Below are positions 52,286 to 61,109 of a stretch of 64,000 nt of DNA, in pieces (within the stretch, counting starts at the first letter, position 1; every line of letters starts with the position of its first letter). This DNA is from UBA3478 sp965662045 (GTDB lineage Bacteria; Bacteroidota; Bacteroidia; Flavobacteriales; Flavobacteriaceae). A program made the translations under genes and the position numbers. The stretch spans positions 1 to 64,000 of the forward strand of contig CBFIGE010000004.1 of the NCBI GenBank assembly GCA_965662045.1, read 5' to 3'. A model generated the notes under the pieces. That model did not search any database, was not told the origin of the DNA, and worked only from the letters and a program-made list of their open reading frames with translations.

Positions 52286-53163
52286 TGTTGTTGAAAATCA
52301 ATATAATCTGAAGGATTAACAGCTTTTTCATTGAACCAAAGCTCAAAATGCAAATGAGGTCCGCTTGAAAACTCGCCCGAATTGCCAACAAAGGCAATAA
52401 CCTCGCCTGCACTAACGCGCTGTCCTTGTTTTACAGAAAGTTTACCATTGTGTTTATAAATTGATGTTAGCCCTTCCTTATGTTGCACAATTACATTATA
52501 TCCAGTGTCAGAAGACCATTCAGCATGCATCACTACACCTGCTAAAATCGCTTTGACGGGCTCTCCTTCTTTAGCTGCAACATCAATACCCCTATGGTTT
52601 TTATCTATGCTGGGGTCATATGCCTGAGAAATACTGCCATTAACAGGCACGAAAAACATAGCGTTATCAAAGCTGTTCTCATCAATTTTTTTGTTAAAAT
52701 TTTCTTCTTTTTGAACAGCTTCTTCGATTTCTTGAATGGCCTTATTTTTTTGAACAGTTAAAGCCATATTTATTGGAACCGCATTTATGCTGTCCGTAAG
52801 CTCTTCAACTTCAGCATATTCCACCTCTCCTTTAATCAATTTGTTGTGGATTTCAAATTGTTTATTGTCTCGCTCTAAAACATAGTAAATAGAATCTGTT
52901 CTGAAGAGTAATTCTTGAGTGATTCGTTCTGAATATTTGGACTCTTTACCGGGAATGAGATATCTCAAATCCGTTCCAGAAATCAAAAAAAAGCAACCCG
53001 CAAAGATTACAATAACGGCTACCATCGTAGCGACAAGCACATTTAGAAAGGTCAACTTGACTGCAGATGCTTCTTCAAAGGTTCGATCATTAACTAGGAC
53101 CAATCGATACTGAGTGGTCAGTCTTCCCTTTAAATTTTTCTTTTTTCGACTCTGATTTGCCAT
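52282..53163 (-). CDS. Membrane-anchored M23 metallopeptidase
   Basis: The 293-residue protein has a basic cytoplasmic start (MANQSRKKKNLKGRL), one membrane helix (about 37-59), a coiled-coil linker and a C-terminal LytM/M23 domain (about 175-290). Zinc ligands are intact: HRGID supplies the HxxxD pair and HLHFE the HxH, unlike the EnvC-like protein at 28557. It should cut peptidoglycan crosslinks, or bind zinc with a structural role as some paralogues do. It is the first gene of the M23-GH3-UXS-purD run and is divergent from tatA. Confidence 0.92.
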   Translation of the reverse strand: MANQSRKKKNLKGRLTTQYRLVLVNDRTFEEASAVKLTFLNVLVATMVAVIVIFAGCFFLISGTDLRYLIPGKESKYSERITQELLFRTDSIYYVLERDNKQFEIHNKLIKGEVEYAEVEELTDSINAVPINMALTVQKNKAIQEIEEAVQKEENFNKKIDENSFDNAMFFVPVNGSISQAYDPSIDKNHRGIDVAAKEGEPVKAILAGVVMHAEWSSDTGYNVIVQHKEGLTSIYKHNGKLSVKQGQRVSAGEVIAFVGNSGEFSSGPHLHFELWFNEKAVNPSDYIDFQQQ

Positions 53164-53231
53164 AGAACAAATATAATTGAAGCTAACTATACTTTCGTTA
53201 GAAAGCCATTATTTGTTGATTTCTGTGCTGA

Positions 53232-53239
53232 TAAATTTG
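53232..53239 (+). promoter_or_regulatory. Candidate -7 element of tatA
   Basis: TAAATTTG fits TAnnTTTG 31 bases before the tatA ATG at 53271. TTG at 53213-53215 lies 16 bp upstream, closer than the usual 19-20 bp. A small inverted repeat TGTATG-TTTA-CATACA at 53238-53253 overlaps the predicted start of the transcript. Confidence 0.4.
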
Positions 53240-53270
53240 TATGTTTACATACAGATTAAATTTAAAGTAC

Positions 53271-53438
53271 ATGTTTACACTCGGTTTAGTAGGTCCTTGG
53301 CAAATAGTTCTCGTTGTTGTGGTTGTTTTACTTCTTTTTGGTGGTAAAAAAATTCCAGAGTTAATGCGTGGTTTGGGCAGTGGAATCAAAGAATTCAAAG
53401 ATGCGAGTAAAGAAGACGAGCAAATTGATAAGGAATAG
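53271..53438 (+). CDS. tatA: Twin-arginine translocase subunit TatA/E
   Basis: The 55-residue protein has a short N-terminal membrane helix (about 8-21, WQIVLVVVVVLLLFG), the hinge FGGKKIPEL, an amphipathic helix (MRGLGSGIKEFKDASK) and a short charged tail, the complete TatA/TatE pattern. It polymerises to form the pore for folded exported proteins. The ATG at 53271 (MFTLGLVGPWQ) is chosen over one 30 bases upstream, because TatA proteins begin directly before the helix. tatC is not in the window. Confidence 0.9.
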   Translation: MFTLGLVGPWQIVLVVVVVLLLFGGKKIPELMRGLGSGIKEFKDASKEDEQIDKE

Positions 53439-53440
53439 TT

Positions 53441-54460
53441 CTATTCGGTAATTTCAATCGATTTCATAATTGCCTCTAATTCAAACATAAAGTCTCTCTT
53501 TGGCTTTGATGGCGCGAAGGTAAAGCCTTCCAAAACAACCGTGCGCTTATTAATGGTGTCATTCAATAAATACATCAAATAGGGGCCAGCCATCGGATAG
53601 TTTCGAACTTCCCAAATACCCTTTACCTCAACGGCCTTAAATCCTCCCACCTCAGTTGGCCTAACATAGGGTGCAAAAGTACGCTCTGATATCATGTAAG
53701 TTACTGTCCCAGGCACATTCGGCCCAGGCACATGTTTTTTGCCTATGCTATCTCGTAAACCCAAAATTTGATCTACAAAACTGTCCCTGTCAGAAAAATA
53801 TCCTTTTTCTAGGCTGTATGCCATTAGGTTTATGGTTCCACCTTCTACAGGCCTGTCGTACCACAAAAAACCGTCCTGGTCAAGCCCCAATTGATAAATC
53901 GAAGGTAGTCTTAAGCTAAATCCTAAACGCTCATCAAAAAGAGATTTAGAAGAAAGGGATTTCAAGAATCGAGCTTGAGCAAGTTCTAACTCTGTTTCTC
54001 TAAAGTTGTATTTGGCTGTGGCAGTAACTTCTAAAAGGTTATTTTTTAGGCTTTCTAAATCTTTAGACTTTACTACTGCAATATTTTGAGGCCTAGCGTA
54101 TAAATTCTTTTTAATATGAGCAGCCTCAAGAGTGTCTGTTAATATATACAGCACATTTCTAGATTTTGTGATTGCTCCTTTCCATATTGGCTGAGGTAAA
54201 TACGTTAAGGTAAATTCAGGCTCAACAATAGTACTAGCTTCTATAGGCGCCGCAAAATACTTTCGAATGCTGTCACCAACAGCACCTTTCCATATAGTGT
54301 CTGTAGTAACAACAATGACTTGGTTTACTGAGCCCGTAGATTCAGGGAGGAACTTTTCTTGTTGTGTCATCTCGTTACAACCAATAAAGGCAAACAATGC
54401 AGAGGCGACGATAAAACATTTTACTGGTATTCGATAATTCATCAGAGGTCTAATTAACAT
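53441..54460 (-). CDS. DUF4837 family lipoprotein
   Basis: The protein has up to 339 residues. A lipoprotein signal ends FAFIGC (Cys about 28 from the first ATG). The mature part is organised as two similar halves: VNQVIVVTTDTIWKGAVGDSIRKYF, continued by a second half with RLGFSLRLPSIYQLGLDQDGFLWYDR. I recognise it as DUF4837. It may be an envelope stress or peptidoglycan-linked lipoprotein, but nothing certain is known to me. ATGs at 54460 and 54442 both give plausible signals. The first overlaps the transglycosylase gene by seven bases. Confidence 0.8.
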   Translation of the reverse strand: MLIRPLMNYRIPVKCFIVASALFAFIGCNEMTQQEKFLPESTGSVNQVIVVTTDTIWKGAVGDSIRKYFAAPIEASTIVEPEFTLTYLPQPIWKGAITKSRNVLYILTDTLEAAHIKKNLYARPQNIAVVKSKDLESLKNNLLEVTATAKYNFRETELELAQARFLKSLSSKSLFDERLGFSLRLPSIYQLGLDQDGFLWYDRPVEGGTINLMAYSLEKGYFSDRDSFVDQILGLRDSIGKKHVPGPNVPGTVTYMISERTFAPYVRPTEVGGFKAVEVKGIWEVRNYPMAGPYLMYLLNDTINKRTVVLEGFTFAPSKPKRDFMFELEAIMKSIEITE

Positions 54461-55989
54461 TTACAAACTTTTAATTGCATGCCTGGTTTAATTTGAGTCG
54501 TCTTGAGTTCGTTCCAAATTTTTAGTTTATCTATGCTAATATCCTTGTACATTCGGGCGATTTTCCACAGGGATTCGCCTTGTTTTACAATATGGACTTT
54601 CTTAACAGAGCCGCTCTGTGCAACAGACTTCTGCGATGCTGAATTTGTTTTTTTACCATAAACGACAAGGCTTTGACCCACTCTTATTGTATTTGACTTC
54701 AAATTATTCCACCTTCTGAGATTTGAAATGCTAACCCCATAACGCTGAGCGATTTTTCCTAAATAATCGCCTGACCTCACTCTATAGCGACTTCGCACAG
54801 GCTGAGTTTTTTGCAATTCGGGATTCTGCTGTTCTCTGCTGTTCCAAGAAGCTTCTGCAAGTCTGTAAATGTCTTTTTCATTACTGACAAAAACCCCTGT
54901 TTTGAACTTGGGCAATCGCAAAATATTGGGCTTGTTTTGGTTGTAATTTTTTGGAATAATCCCTCTTTTATAGGAGGGGTTTAAAATTTCAAGCTCTTCT
55001 ATGCTCATGCTTAATGTTTTAGACAAATGCTCAAAGGATAATTTTGTCTTCACATGAACTGTATCTGTCTCAAAATAATTTCTTTCATAGGGTTTAGGAC
55101 CCAAGCCATAGTCTTCTGAAAACTCAAAGGCAAACATCGTAGCTATAAACAAAGGCACATAATTCGCAGTTTCTCTTGGAAGGTAATTTCGGAGATTCCA
55201 GTAGTTGTTGTATCCTCCAGATCTACGTCTAGCCTTATTTACATTTCCTGGACCAGAATTGTAGGCGGCAAGAGCTAAATCCCAATCATCAAAAGTGTTA
55301 TAAAGTTGCTGTAAATACTTAGCGGCAGCCTCAGTTGATTTGATAGGGTCATAGCGCTCATCGATGTAGTTGTCTACTCTTAAACCGAAATAACGCCCTG
55401 TGGCATACATAAATTGCCAAAGGCCTCTAGCTCCAACCCTAGATCTTGCTTTTGGATTTAGCGCTGATTCAGCAATTGCCAAATATTTTAATTCTATAGG
55501 TAAGTCATTCTTGTCTAACTCTTGTTCTATCAAGGGAAAGTAGAACTGGCTAAGGGTCATCATGCGCTCTAAAAAGGAGCGTTTGTCTTTTAAATAGTGA
55601 ATAATTACGCGCTCTAGTTGTTTATTATATTCAAAATTGAACGGAGATTTTTGGTCTAAAATCTCAAGTCTATTCTTAATTTCCTGCGTACTTAATGGGC
55701 TCGTGTTGTCATTTGCTTTCTCATAGGCTATATCAGATTCGTCTACTAACTTATTGTCATTATCAAAAAAACTAAGCATATTAGAGAGCATAATGCTGTC
55801 TGCGACATAGGCTGCTTTCTGATCTTGTAAATCATAAGACACCCCTCTTTGATCAGCGTAAGGAGAAGGGTTTCCAATGGGTTTAAAGCCCTCTACCATT
55901 TGATCTGTTGGCAATAATTGCTGTTGGCCTAGAGCAAAATAAAAAGAGGCCGAAATAAGAACACTAAACAATATTGATTTCATAAACAT
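54454..55989 (-). CDS. MltD-like lytic transglycosylase with two LysM domains
   Basis: The 511-residue exported enzyme has a signal peptide (about 1-20), an SLT/GH23 domain at about 145-310 with the catalytic Glu in LAIAESALNPKARS and the usual GLWQFMYATGRYFGL and YNSGPGNVNKA motifs, then LysM repeats at about 405-450 (YRVRSGDYLGKIAQRYGVSI) and 463-509 (HIVKQGESLWKIARMY). It cleaves glycan strands of peptidoglycan, forming 1,6-anhydro ends. It is coupled to the DUF4837 gene downstream, which suggests a shared envelope role. Confidence 0.94.
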   Translation of the reverse strand: MFMKSILFSVLISASFYFALGQQQLLPTDQMVEGFKPIGNPSPYADQRGVSYDLQDQKAAYVADSIMLSNMLSFFDNDNKLVDESDIAYEKANDNTSPLSTQEIKNRLEILDQKSPFNFEYNKQLERVIIHYLKDKRSFLERMMTLSQFYFPLIEQELDKNDLPIELKYLAIAESALNPKARSRVGARGLWQFMYATGRYFGLRVDNYIDERYDPIKSTEAAAKYLQQLYNTFDDWDLALAAYNSGPGNVNKARRRSGGYNNYWNLRNYLPRETANYVPLFIATMFAFEFSEDYGLGPKPYERNYFETDTVHVKTKLSFEHLSKTLSMSIEELEILNPSYKRGIIPKNYNQNKPNILRLPKFKTGVFVSNEKDIYRLAEASWNSREQQNPELQKTQPVRSRYRVRSGDYLGKIAQRYGVSISNLRRWNNLKSNTIRVGQSLVVYGKKTNSASQKSVAQSGSVKKVHIVKQGESLWKIARMYKDISIDKLKIWNELKTTQIKPGMQLKVCKC

Positions 55990-56070
55990 TTTTACTTGTT
56001 ATGCAGTACAATCAAATATAAGCATTGCACTACTAGCAAGAAATCAAGCGCTCAGAAAATTAGATGAGAT

Positions 56071-57261
56071 TTACGATAATATCGCCGCAATTCCAGGGAG
56101 TGTTTTACCCTCAAGGCTTTCTAACATTGCTCCTCCGCCAGTGGAAACGTAGCTCACTTTCTGGTCAAAACCAAACTGCTTCACGGCTGCCACAGAGTCT
56201 CCTCCTCCAACCAAAGAGAATGCTCCGCCTTGTGTAGCCTTGTCCACAGCTTCACCAATAGCAATAGTCCCCTTAGCAAAAGTTGGCATCTCAAAAACAC
56301 CCACAGGTCCGTTCCAAAGAATGGTCTTTGAGTCGGCAATAACTTGTCTGAACTGCTTGATTGTTGTAGGGCCCGCGTCTAACCCCTCCCATCCGGCAGG
56401 AATTTCATTGACTTCGCAAACTCTTGTATTCGCGTCTACGCTAAAGTCGTCTGCTATAATCACGTCAACTGGAAGGTGCACCTGAACATTATTGGCTCTT
56501 GCTTTATCTAAAATCGATAGCGCTAAATCGAGTTTGTCTTCTTCACAAATCGAATTACCTACAGACCCCCCAAGGGCCTTAATAAAAGTATAAGTCATGC
56601 CTCCACCAACAATTAAGTGATCAATTTTAGGAAGGATGTTTTCAATAATGGTAATTTTAGTGGAGACTTTGGAACCTCCCATTATAGCAGTTACTGGTGC
56701 TTCTCCTTCTTCTAAGACCTTTTTGGTAGCTGTAATTTCTTTCTCCATTAGCAATCCAAAACACTTATTTTGCTCAAAAAACTGAGCAATTATAGCAGTT
56801 GAAGCATGAGCCCTGTGAGCCGTGCCAAATGCGTCGTTCACGTAAATGTCTCCAAGCTCGGCTAATTGTTGTGCAAACGCCTGGTCACCTGCTTCTTCAT
56901 CAGCGTGAAAACGCAAGTTTTCTAATAAAATTACTTCCCCCTGACTGATTTGGGCACAGGCATCTTTTGCTTTTTGACCAATGGTTTGGTCTACAAAATT
57001 GACCTCAACGCCAAGGATAGTGCTCACTTCGCTTGCGATATGCCCTAAAGACAACTCAGGCTTAACCTGCCCTTTAGGTCTTCCCAAATGGCTCATCAGA
57101 ACCACAGAGCCTCCTTGTTCAAGTATGTGCAGAATTGTCGGTTTAGCGGCTTCTATGCGCGAGCTGTCGCTTACCTCGTTGTTTTCATTTAAAGGAACAT
57201 TGAAATCAACTCGAATCAATGCTGTTTTGTTCTCAAAGGATGTGTTTTGTAGTGTTCTCAT
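56071..57261 (-). CDS. pgk: Phosphoglycerate kinase
   Basis: The 396-residue glycolytic enzyme has the PGK signature (TALIRVDFNVPLNENNEV), MSHLGRPKG, ENLRFHADEE, the nucleotide-site region MGGSKVSTKI and the C-terminal SLVGGGDSVAAVKQFG and YVSTGGGAMLESLEGKTLPG. It transfers phosphate from 1,3-bisphosphoglycerate to ADP. The ATG at 57261 (MRTLQNTSFENKT) is chosen because a -7 element lies 22 bases upstream. An upstream ATG at 57300 would add a non-family leader. The 5' side abuts the assembly gap. Confidence 0.96.
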   Translation of the reverse strand: MRTLQNTSFENKTALIRVDFNVPLNENNEVSDSSRIEAAKPTILHILEQGGSVVLMSHLGRPKGQVKPELSLGHIASEVSTILGVEVNFVDQTIGQKAKDACAQISQGEVILLENLRFHADEEAGDQAFAQQLAELGDIYVNDAFGTAHRAHASTAIIAQFFEQNKCFGLLMEKEITATKKVLEEGEAPVTAIMGGSKVSTKITIIENILPKIDHLIVGGGMTYTFIKALGGSVGNSICEEDKLDLALSILDKARANNVQVHLPVDVIIADDFSVDANTRVCEVNEIPAGWEGLDAGPTTIKQFRQVIADSKTILWNGPVGVFEMPTFAKGTIAIGEAVDKATQGGAFSLVGGGDSVAAVKQFGFDQKVSYVSTGGGAMLESLEGKTLPGIAAILS

Positions 57262-57282
57262 AATTGGCGGATTAAGACGCGG

Positions 57283-57290
57283 CAAAATTA
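57283..57290 (-). promoter_or_regulatory. Candidate -7 element of pgk
   Basis: On the minus strand the sequence reads TAATTTTG, a TAnnTTTG match. Transcription would begin about 15 bases before the ATG at 57261. The -33 position falls inside the run of Ns and cannot be seen. Confidence 0.5.
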
Positions 57291-57309
57291 CACAAAACAT
57301 TCACCTCTT

Positions 57310-57409
57310 NNNNNNNNNNNNNNNNNNNNNNNNNNNNNNNNNNNNNNNNNNNNNNNNNNNNNNNNNNNNNNNNNNNNNNNNNNNNNNNNNNNNNNNNNNN
57401 NNNNNNNNN
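57310..57409. other. Assembly gap (100 Ns)
   Basis: Exactly 100 Ns separate pgk from the broken holB gene. The round number is a placeholder for unknown length. About 180 N-terminal residues of HolB are missing, so the true gap is likely nearer 0.5 kb or more. Confidence 0.98.
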
Positions 57410-58006
57410 ATCCTATGCACCAATAAGTTAGAGTCTATTCTTAAAACAATTCGTTCCCGTTGTCAACTTGTACACTTGAGCGCCCCTGCACCAGAAATTA
57501 TTCGAGATAAACTTATTAATGAAGGTGTTGAATCCAAAAATGCCTTCTCGTCTGCGCTGCAAAGTGAAGGGAGTTTAAGCGTAGCTCGAGGTCTTTCAGA
57601 GCGCCTAGATCAAATACATCCATATGAAACTGCATTCGTTGATTGGATGCGCACAGCTTTTATGGCTAAAAAAGATCCTAAATCTGGCAAAAAATTAGTC
57701 GATTGGGGAGAAAGAATTGCGACTTTTAGCAAGGAAGAGCAAACTGCTTTTTTAAAATACAGCCTTAATATTATTCGAAAAGCACTAATGCTGAACTATA
57801 AGTCTGATGCCTTGGTGCACGCTTCTGTTTTGCCTTCGGGCTTTGATCTGAAGAAGTTTGCACCCTTTGTCAACGAACATAATATTTTTGAGCTGCAACA
57901 ACTGATAGAAAGTGGCATTTATGAAATCAAAAGAAATGCAAATGCAAAAATGCTTTTTGCTCATATTGCACTTCAAACCACTCGATTATTACATCAAAAA
58001 AAATAA
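57410..58006 (+). CDS. holB: DNA polymerase III subunit delta' (5' end lost in assembly gap)
   Basis: The remaining 198 residues begin within the AAA+ core: LCTNKLESILKTIRSRCQLV is the characteristic sensor-1/SRC segment of clamp-loader subunits. A helical C-terminal collar domain follows to HQKK. The full protein in Flavobacteriia is about 370-380 residues, so Walker A and the Cys cluster fall in the gap. It helps open the sliding clamp during replication. The DoxX-like gene follows three bases later on the same strand. Confidence 0.88.
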   Translation: MLCTNKLESILKTIRSRCQLVHLSAPAPEIIRDKLINEGVESKNAFSSALQSEGSLSVARGLSERLDQIHPYETAFVDWMRTAFMAKKDPKSGKKLVDWGERIATFSKEEQTAFLKYSLNIIRKALMLNYKSDALVHASVLPSGFDLKKFAPFVNEHNIFELQQLIESGIYEIKRNANAKMLFAHIALQTTRLLHQKK

Positions 58007-58009
58007 CTC

Positions 58010-58426
58010 ATGAGCCTATTACAACTCGAACTATTCTACACTCTAGGATTATTAATTTTTGCCATTGTTTGGCTACAAAGTGGGGTCTCTAAACTCATAG
58101 GCTTTAAAGGAGAGTTGGCTTATTTCAACCAGCAGTTTAAATCAACTTGGGGCATAAAACATATGGTAAAAGAAAGCCTTGTACTAGTAACTGTTCTTGA
58201 AATAGGAAGTGGACTCATTCAAATAGCAGCCATTTATAGCCTGTGGGCTAGTCAAGATTTGATTCTTAGTTACTGGGCTGGTTTAACGAGTTTATTTACA
58301 CTATTTACGCTCATAACCGGCCAACGAATGGCAAAAGATTACGCTGGAGCCCAAGGAATTATGGTATATATTGCATCGGCCATGATTTTCTTATTTATAC
58401 TTCACTCTACAGGGCTGAACACATAA
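58010..58426 (+). CDS. DoxX-like four-helix membrane protein
   Basis: The 138-residue protein has four membrane helices (about 8-27, 56-76, 83-104 and 115-133). The first loop carries LQSGVSKLIGFKGELAYF, the DoxX/DoxD-type signature after helix 1. Members take part in redox or thiosulfate chemistry, or act as accessory membrane proteins, but this one has no assigned function. It sits downstream of holB, and its last 25 bases overlap the end of the convergent methyltransferase gene. Confidence 0.78.
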   Translation: MSLLQLELFYTLGLLIFAIVWLQSGVSKLIGFKGELAYFNQQFKSTWGIKHMVKESLVLVTVLEIGSGLIQIAAIYSLWASQDLILSYWAGLTSLFTLFTLITGQRMAKDYAGAQGIMVYIASAMIFLFILHSTGLNT

Positions 58427-59244
58427 AGAACAGCAGAAGATTCTCCGGTAAAAAGAGATTTTAGATTGGAATATATACCTACCAGAAATGCACTAAATAT
58501 TGCCACTAGCTTAGATTTGTTTTGGTACTGCTCTGACAACAAACTCACAAAAAAAGCATCTAAAAACATCCTTTTTCTAATTATTAATTCAAACCCTGCC
58601 TTTGCCGCTAAAGTACTCATTCCATAAGGCGAAAGATGCCATAAATGTCTTGGCACGTCATAGCCTGCCCAATATCCTTTATAATAATGCGCATCAAATG
58701 ACTTAAAATTTGGGATAGCCACAAAAAGAAGTCCGTTTGCAGAGATACAAGATTTCATCTTTCTTAGGGTTTTCAGAGGGTCATTCATATGCTCTAGAGA
58801 GTGCCAACAAGAAATTACATCAAAAGAGCCGCTAACCTCATCTACTGAGGCAACCGTCTTGAGCCCTTTGTTATGAAGCTCTTCTTGAACCTCTTTAGAA
58901 ACCTCAACACCGAGAACATCGAGAGACTTAAACTGCGCCAAAAAAGACCCGTCTCCACAACCCACATCGAGAATGGCCTTTGGTTTACAAGAAAGACTCT
59001 TAAGTATTAATTTCTTTTTCCATTGATTACGCGTTGACTTAAACGCTTGATAGGTCTGAGAAACTAAGGATTTGTTTTTTTGGTGTGATAAATATTTATC
59101 GCTCTTATAGTAAAAAGAAAGATCATCAGACACTCCTATAGTTTGATAAGAATCTAAGTCTTTATGGTATTCGAGCGTAAAGACCTCTTTTGACAAGAAC
59201 CAGTCGGTAATTTTTTTGCTTGTTTCACGTGGAACGATGCTCAT
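58402..59244 (-). CDS. Class I SAM-dependent methyltransferase
   Basis: The 280-residue protein has the SAM-binding motif AILDVGCGDGSFLAQF at about 89-104, an acidic second strand (VLGVEVSKEV), SCWHSLEHMNDPL and a C-terminal region with ALPNF-like IPNFKSFDAHYYKGYWAG. This is the UbiE/Tam-like group that often modifies lipids or sugars of the envelope. The acceptor is unknown. Its start overlaps mnmG by four bases, and its first codons (VPRETS) contain a parS-like palindrome. It ends in a 25-base convergent overlap with the DoxX-like gene. Confidence 0.85.
   Translation of the reverse strand: MSIVPRETSKKITDWFLSKEVFTLEYHKDLDSYQTIGVSDDLSFYYKSDKYLSHQKNKSLVSQTYQAFKSTRNQWKKKLILKSLSCKPKAILDVGCGDGSFLAQFKSLDVLGVEVSKEVQEELHNKGLKTVASVDEVSGSFDVISCWHSLEHMNDPLKTLRKMKSCISANGLLFVAIPNFKSFDAHYYKGYWAGYDVPRHLWHLSPYGMSTLAAKAGFELIIRKRMFLDAFFVSLLSEQYQNKSKLVAIFSAFLVGIYSNLKSLFTGESSAVLYVFSPVE
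59218..59236 (-). promoter_or_regulatory. parS: parS-like ParB binding site, copy 2
   Basis: On the minus strand the site reads CGTTCCACGTGAAACA (59221-59236 on the plus strand), 15 of 16 bases of the parS consensus TGTTNCACGTGAAACA. With its flank it shares the 18-bp sequence GTTCCACGTGAAACAAGC with the other copy, in opposite orientation. It lies within the first codons of the methyltransferase gene, five bases from the mnmG stop overlap. Confidence 0.75.
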
Positions 59245-61109
59245 CTTCCCAAAGCTACTAATAACACAGATATATCCGCAGGGCTTACACCACTTATTCT
59301 CGAAGCCTGAGCAACAGAGTCTGGCTGTATGGCGAGCAACTTTTCTCTCGCCTCATAAGACAATGATTTTAAGCTGTCGTATGAGAAGCCCTCTGGAATT
59401 CTGACGTGCTCTAAACGACTAATTTTATCTGCATTGTTCTTTTCTTTTGCGATATAACCCGAATACTTCACCTGAACTTCTAATTGGGTTAGCGCCTCCT
59501 CTGAGAAGTCGCCCCCCTCGATTTTAGTCTTGACCACCTCAAGTTTTCTCATGTCCTCAAGACGAATTTTTGGGCGAGACAACAATTTAAAAAGCTTGTC
59601 GTCCTGCTTTACCTCGGCACTTCCGGCCGCAGTCAGCATTTCGTTAGCCTCTTTAAAAGAATAGGAAGTGTTCTTAAAAAAGCCTACCAGATCTTGCGTT
59701 TGACTCTCTTTTTCTTTGAGAACCCTAAGCCTACTTTCAGTCACCACGCCTAATCCATGCCCTTTTTCGGTAAGTCTAAGATCTGCATTGTCTTGCCTTA
59801 ACAGGGTTCGGTACTCCGCTCTAGAAGTGAACATTCGATAAGGCTCTTCTGTTCCTTTTGTCACTAAATCATCAATAAGCACGCCAATATAGGCCTCGTC
59901 TCTAGACAAAATAAAAGGATCTTGTTTTCTTATACTAAGCACAGCATTTATTCCTGCCATTAACCCCTGAGAAGCAGCTTCTTCATAACCTGTTGTGCCG
60001 TTTATCTGACCCGCAAAAAAGAGGTTTTTCACTAGCTTAGTCTCTAGGGTTCGCTTTAACTGAGTAGGAGGGAAATAATCGTACTCAATGGCATATCCTG
60101 GCCTAAAGAAACGGACGTTTTCAAAACCTTTCACGGAACGTAAGGCCATAAATTGCACATCGTCTGGCAAAGAAGTAGAAAACCCATTTACATAAACTTC
60201 AACGGTATTCCACCCCTCTGGCTCTACAAAAATCTGATGACTGTCTTTTTCGGAAAAACGATTGATTTTGTCTTCAATACTAGGACAATATCGTGGTCCA
60301 ATACTTTTAATTCGGCCGTTAAACATAGGAGACCTGTCAAATCCTGAGCGCAACAAGTCATGCACCTCTTCGTTGGTGTGGGTCAAATGACAAGACACCT
60401 GTCGCTCTAAACGCGTGCTTGACATGTACGAGAAGACCCCCGGCAATTCATCTCCAGGCTGAGGAATCATTTTTGAGTAATCAAGAGAACGCCCGTCCAC
60501 TCTTGGAGGCGTTCCGGTTTTCATACGACCACTGTCGAAACCAAGATCACGCAATTGCTCTGTCAAGCCCACAGAAGCTTTCTCCCCAGCGCGACCTCCT
60601 CCAAAATTTTTATCACCAACATGTATCAATCCGTTTAAGAAGGTGCCATTAGTTAAAACCACTGATTTGGCATAAATAGTCAAGCCTAGAGATGTTTTCA
60701 CCCCTTTTATTTCGCCTCTTTCTTCTAACAAACCAACAACCATGTCTTGAAAAAAGTCGCAGTTCTCTGTAGCTTCTAACATCAAGCGCCAATGTTCAGC
60801 GAATAACATCCTGTCGTTTTGAGTTCTTGGACTCCACATCGCAGGACCTTTTGATTGATTGAGCATCTTAAACTGAATTGCACTTTTGTCTGACACAATT
60901 CCACTATAGCCGCCCAGCGCGTCGATCTCACGAACAATCTGCCCCTTTGCAATTCCTCCCATAGCTGGATTGCAAGACATTTGCCCTATGTTTTGAAGGT
61001 TCATTGTAACCAACAGCGCAGAAGCGCCCATGTTTGCCGCCGCTGCCGCGGCCTCAGCCCCAGCATGGCCCCCGCCAACTACTATTACATCGTATTGCTT
61101 ATCTATCAT
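59241..61109 (-). CDS. mnmG: tRNA uridine-5-carboxymethylaminomethyl modification enzyme MnmG (GidA)
   Basis: The 622-residue FAD protein has the N-terminal dinucleotide fold (VVGGGHAGAEAAAAAANMGA), the GidA signatures GPRYCPSIEDKINRF and GTTGYEEAASQGLMAGINA, and a helical C-terminal domain that binds MnmE. With MnmE it modifies the wobble uridine of certain tRNAs. The gene is joined to ybeY and to the methyltransferase gene by four-base overlaps. It is flanked on both sides by parS-like sites; gidA is often found near oriC in bacteria. Confidence 0.97.
   Translation of the reverse strand: MIDKQYDVIVVGGGHAGAEAAAAAANMGASALLVTMNLQNIGQMSCNPAMGGIAKGQIVREIDALGGYSGIVSDKSAIQFKMLNQSKGPAMWSPRTQNDRMLFAEHWRLMLEATENCDFFQDMVVGLLEERGEIKGVKTSLGLTIYAKSVVLTNGTFLNGLIHVGDKNFGGGRAGEKASVGLTEQLRDLGFDSGRMKTGTPPRVDGRSLDYSKMIPQPGDELPGVFSYMSSTRLERQVSCHLTHTNEEVHDLLRSGFDRSPMFNGRIKSIGPRYCPSIEDKINRFSEKDSHQIFVEPEGWNTVEVYVNGFSTSLPDDVQFMALRSVKGFENVRFFRPGYAIEYDYFPPTQLKRTLETKLVKNLFFAGQINGTTGYEEAASQGLMAGINAVLSIRKQDPFILSRDEAYIGVLIDDLVTKGTEEPYRMFTSRAEYRTLLRQDNADLRLTEKGHGLGVVTESRLRVLKEKESQTQDLVGFFKNTSYSFKEANEMLTAAGSAEVKQDDKLFKLLSRPKIRLEDMRKLEVVKTKIEGGDFSEEALTQLEVQVKYSGYIAKEKNNADKISRLEHVRIPEGFSYDSLKSLSYEAREKLLAIQPDSVAQASRISGVSPADISVLLVALGR

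Noticed and set aside
53238..53253. Inverted repeat TGTATG-TTTA-CATACA before tatA as a regulator site
   Set aside because: A six-base arm in very AT-rich DNA is weak evidence. It is mentioned only with the promoter entry.
56981..58006. A 341-codon plus-strand open frame running from inside pgk through the Ns into holB
   Set aside because: It is an artefact of reading through unknown bases. The first part is antisense to pgk, and only 57410-58006 is real holB sequence.
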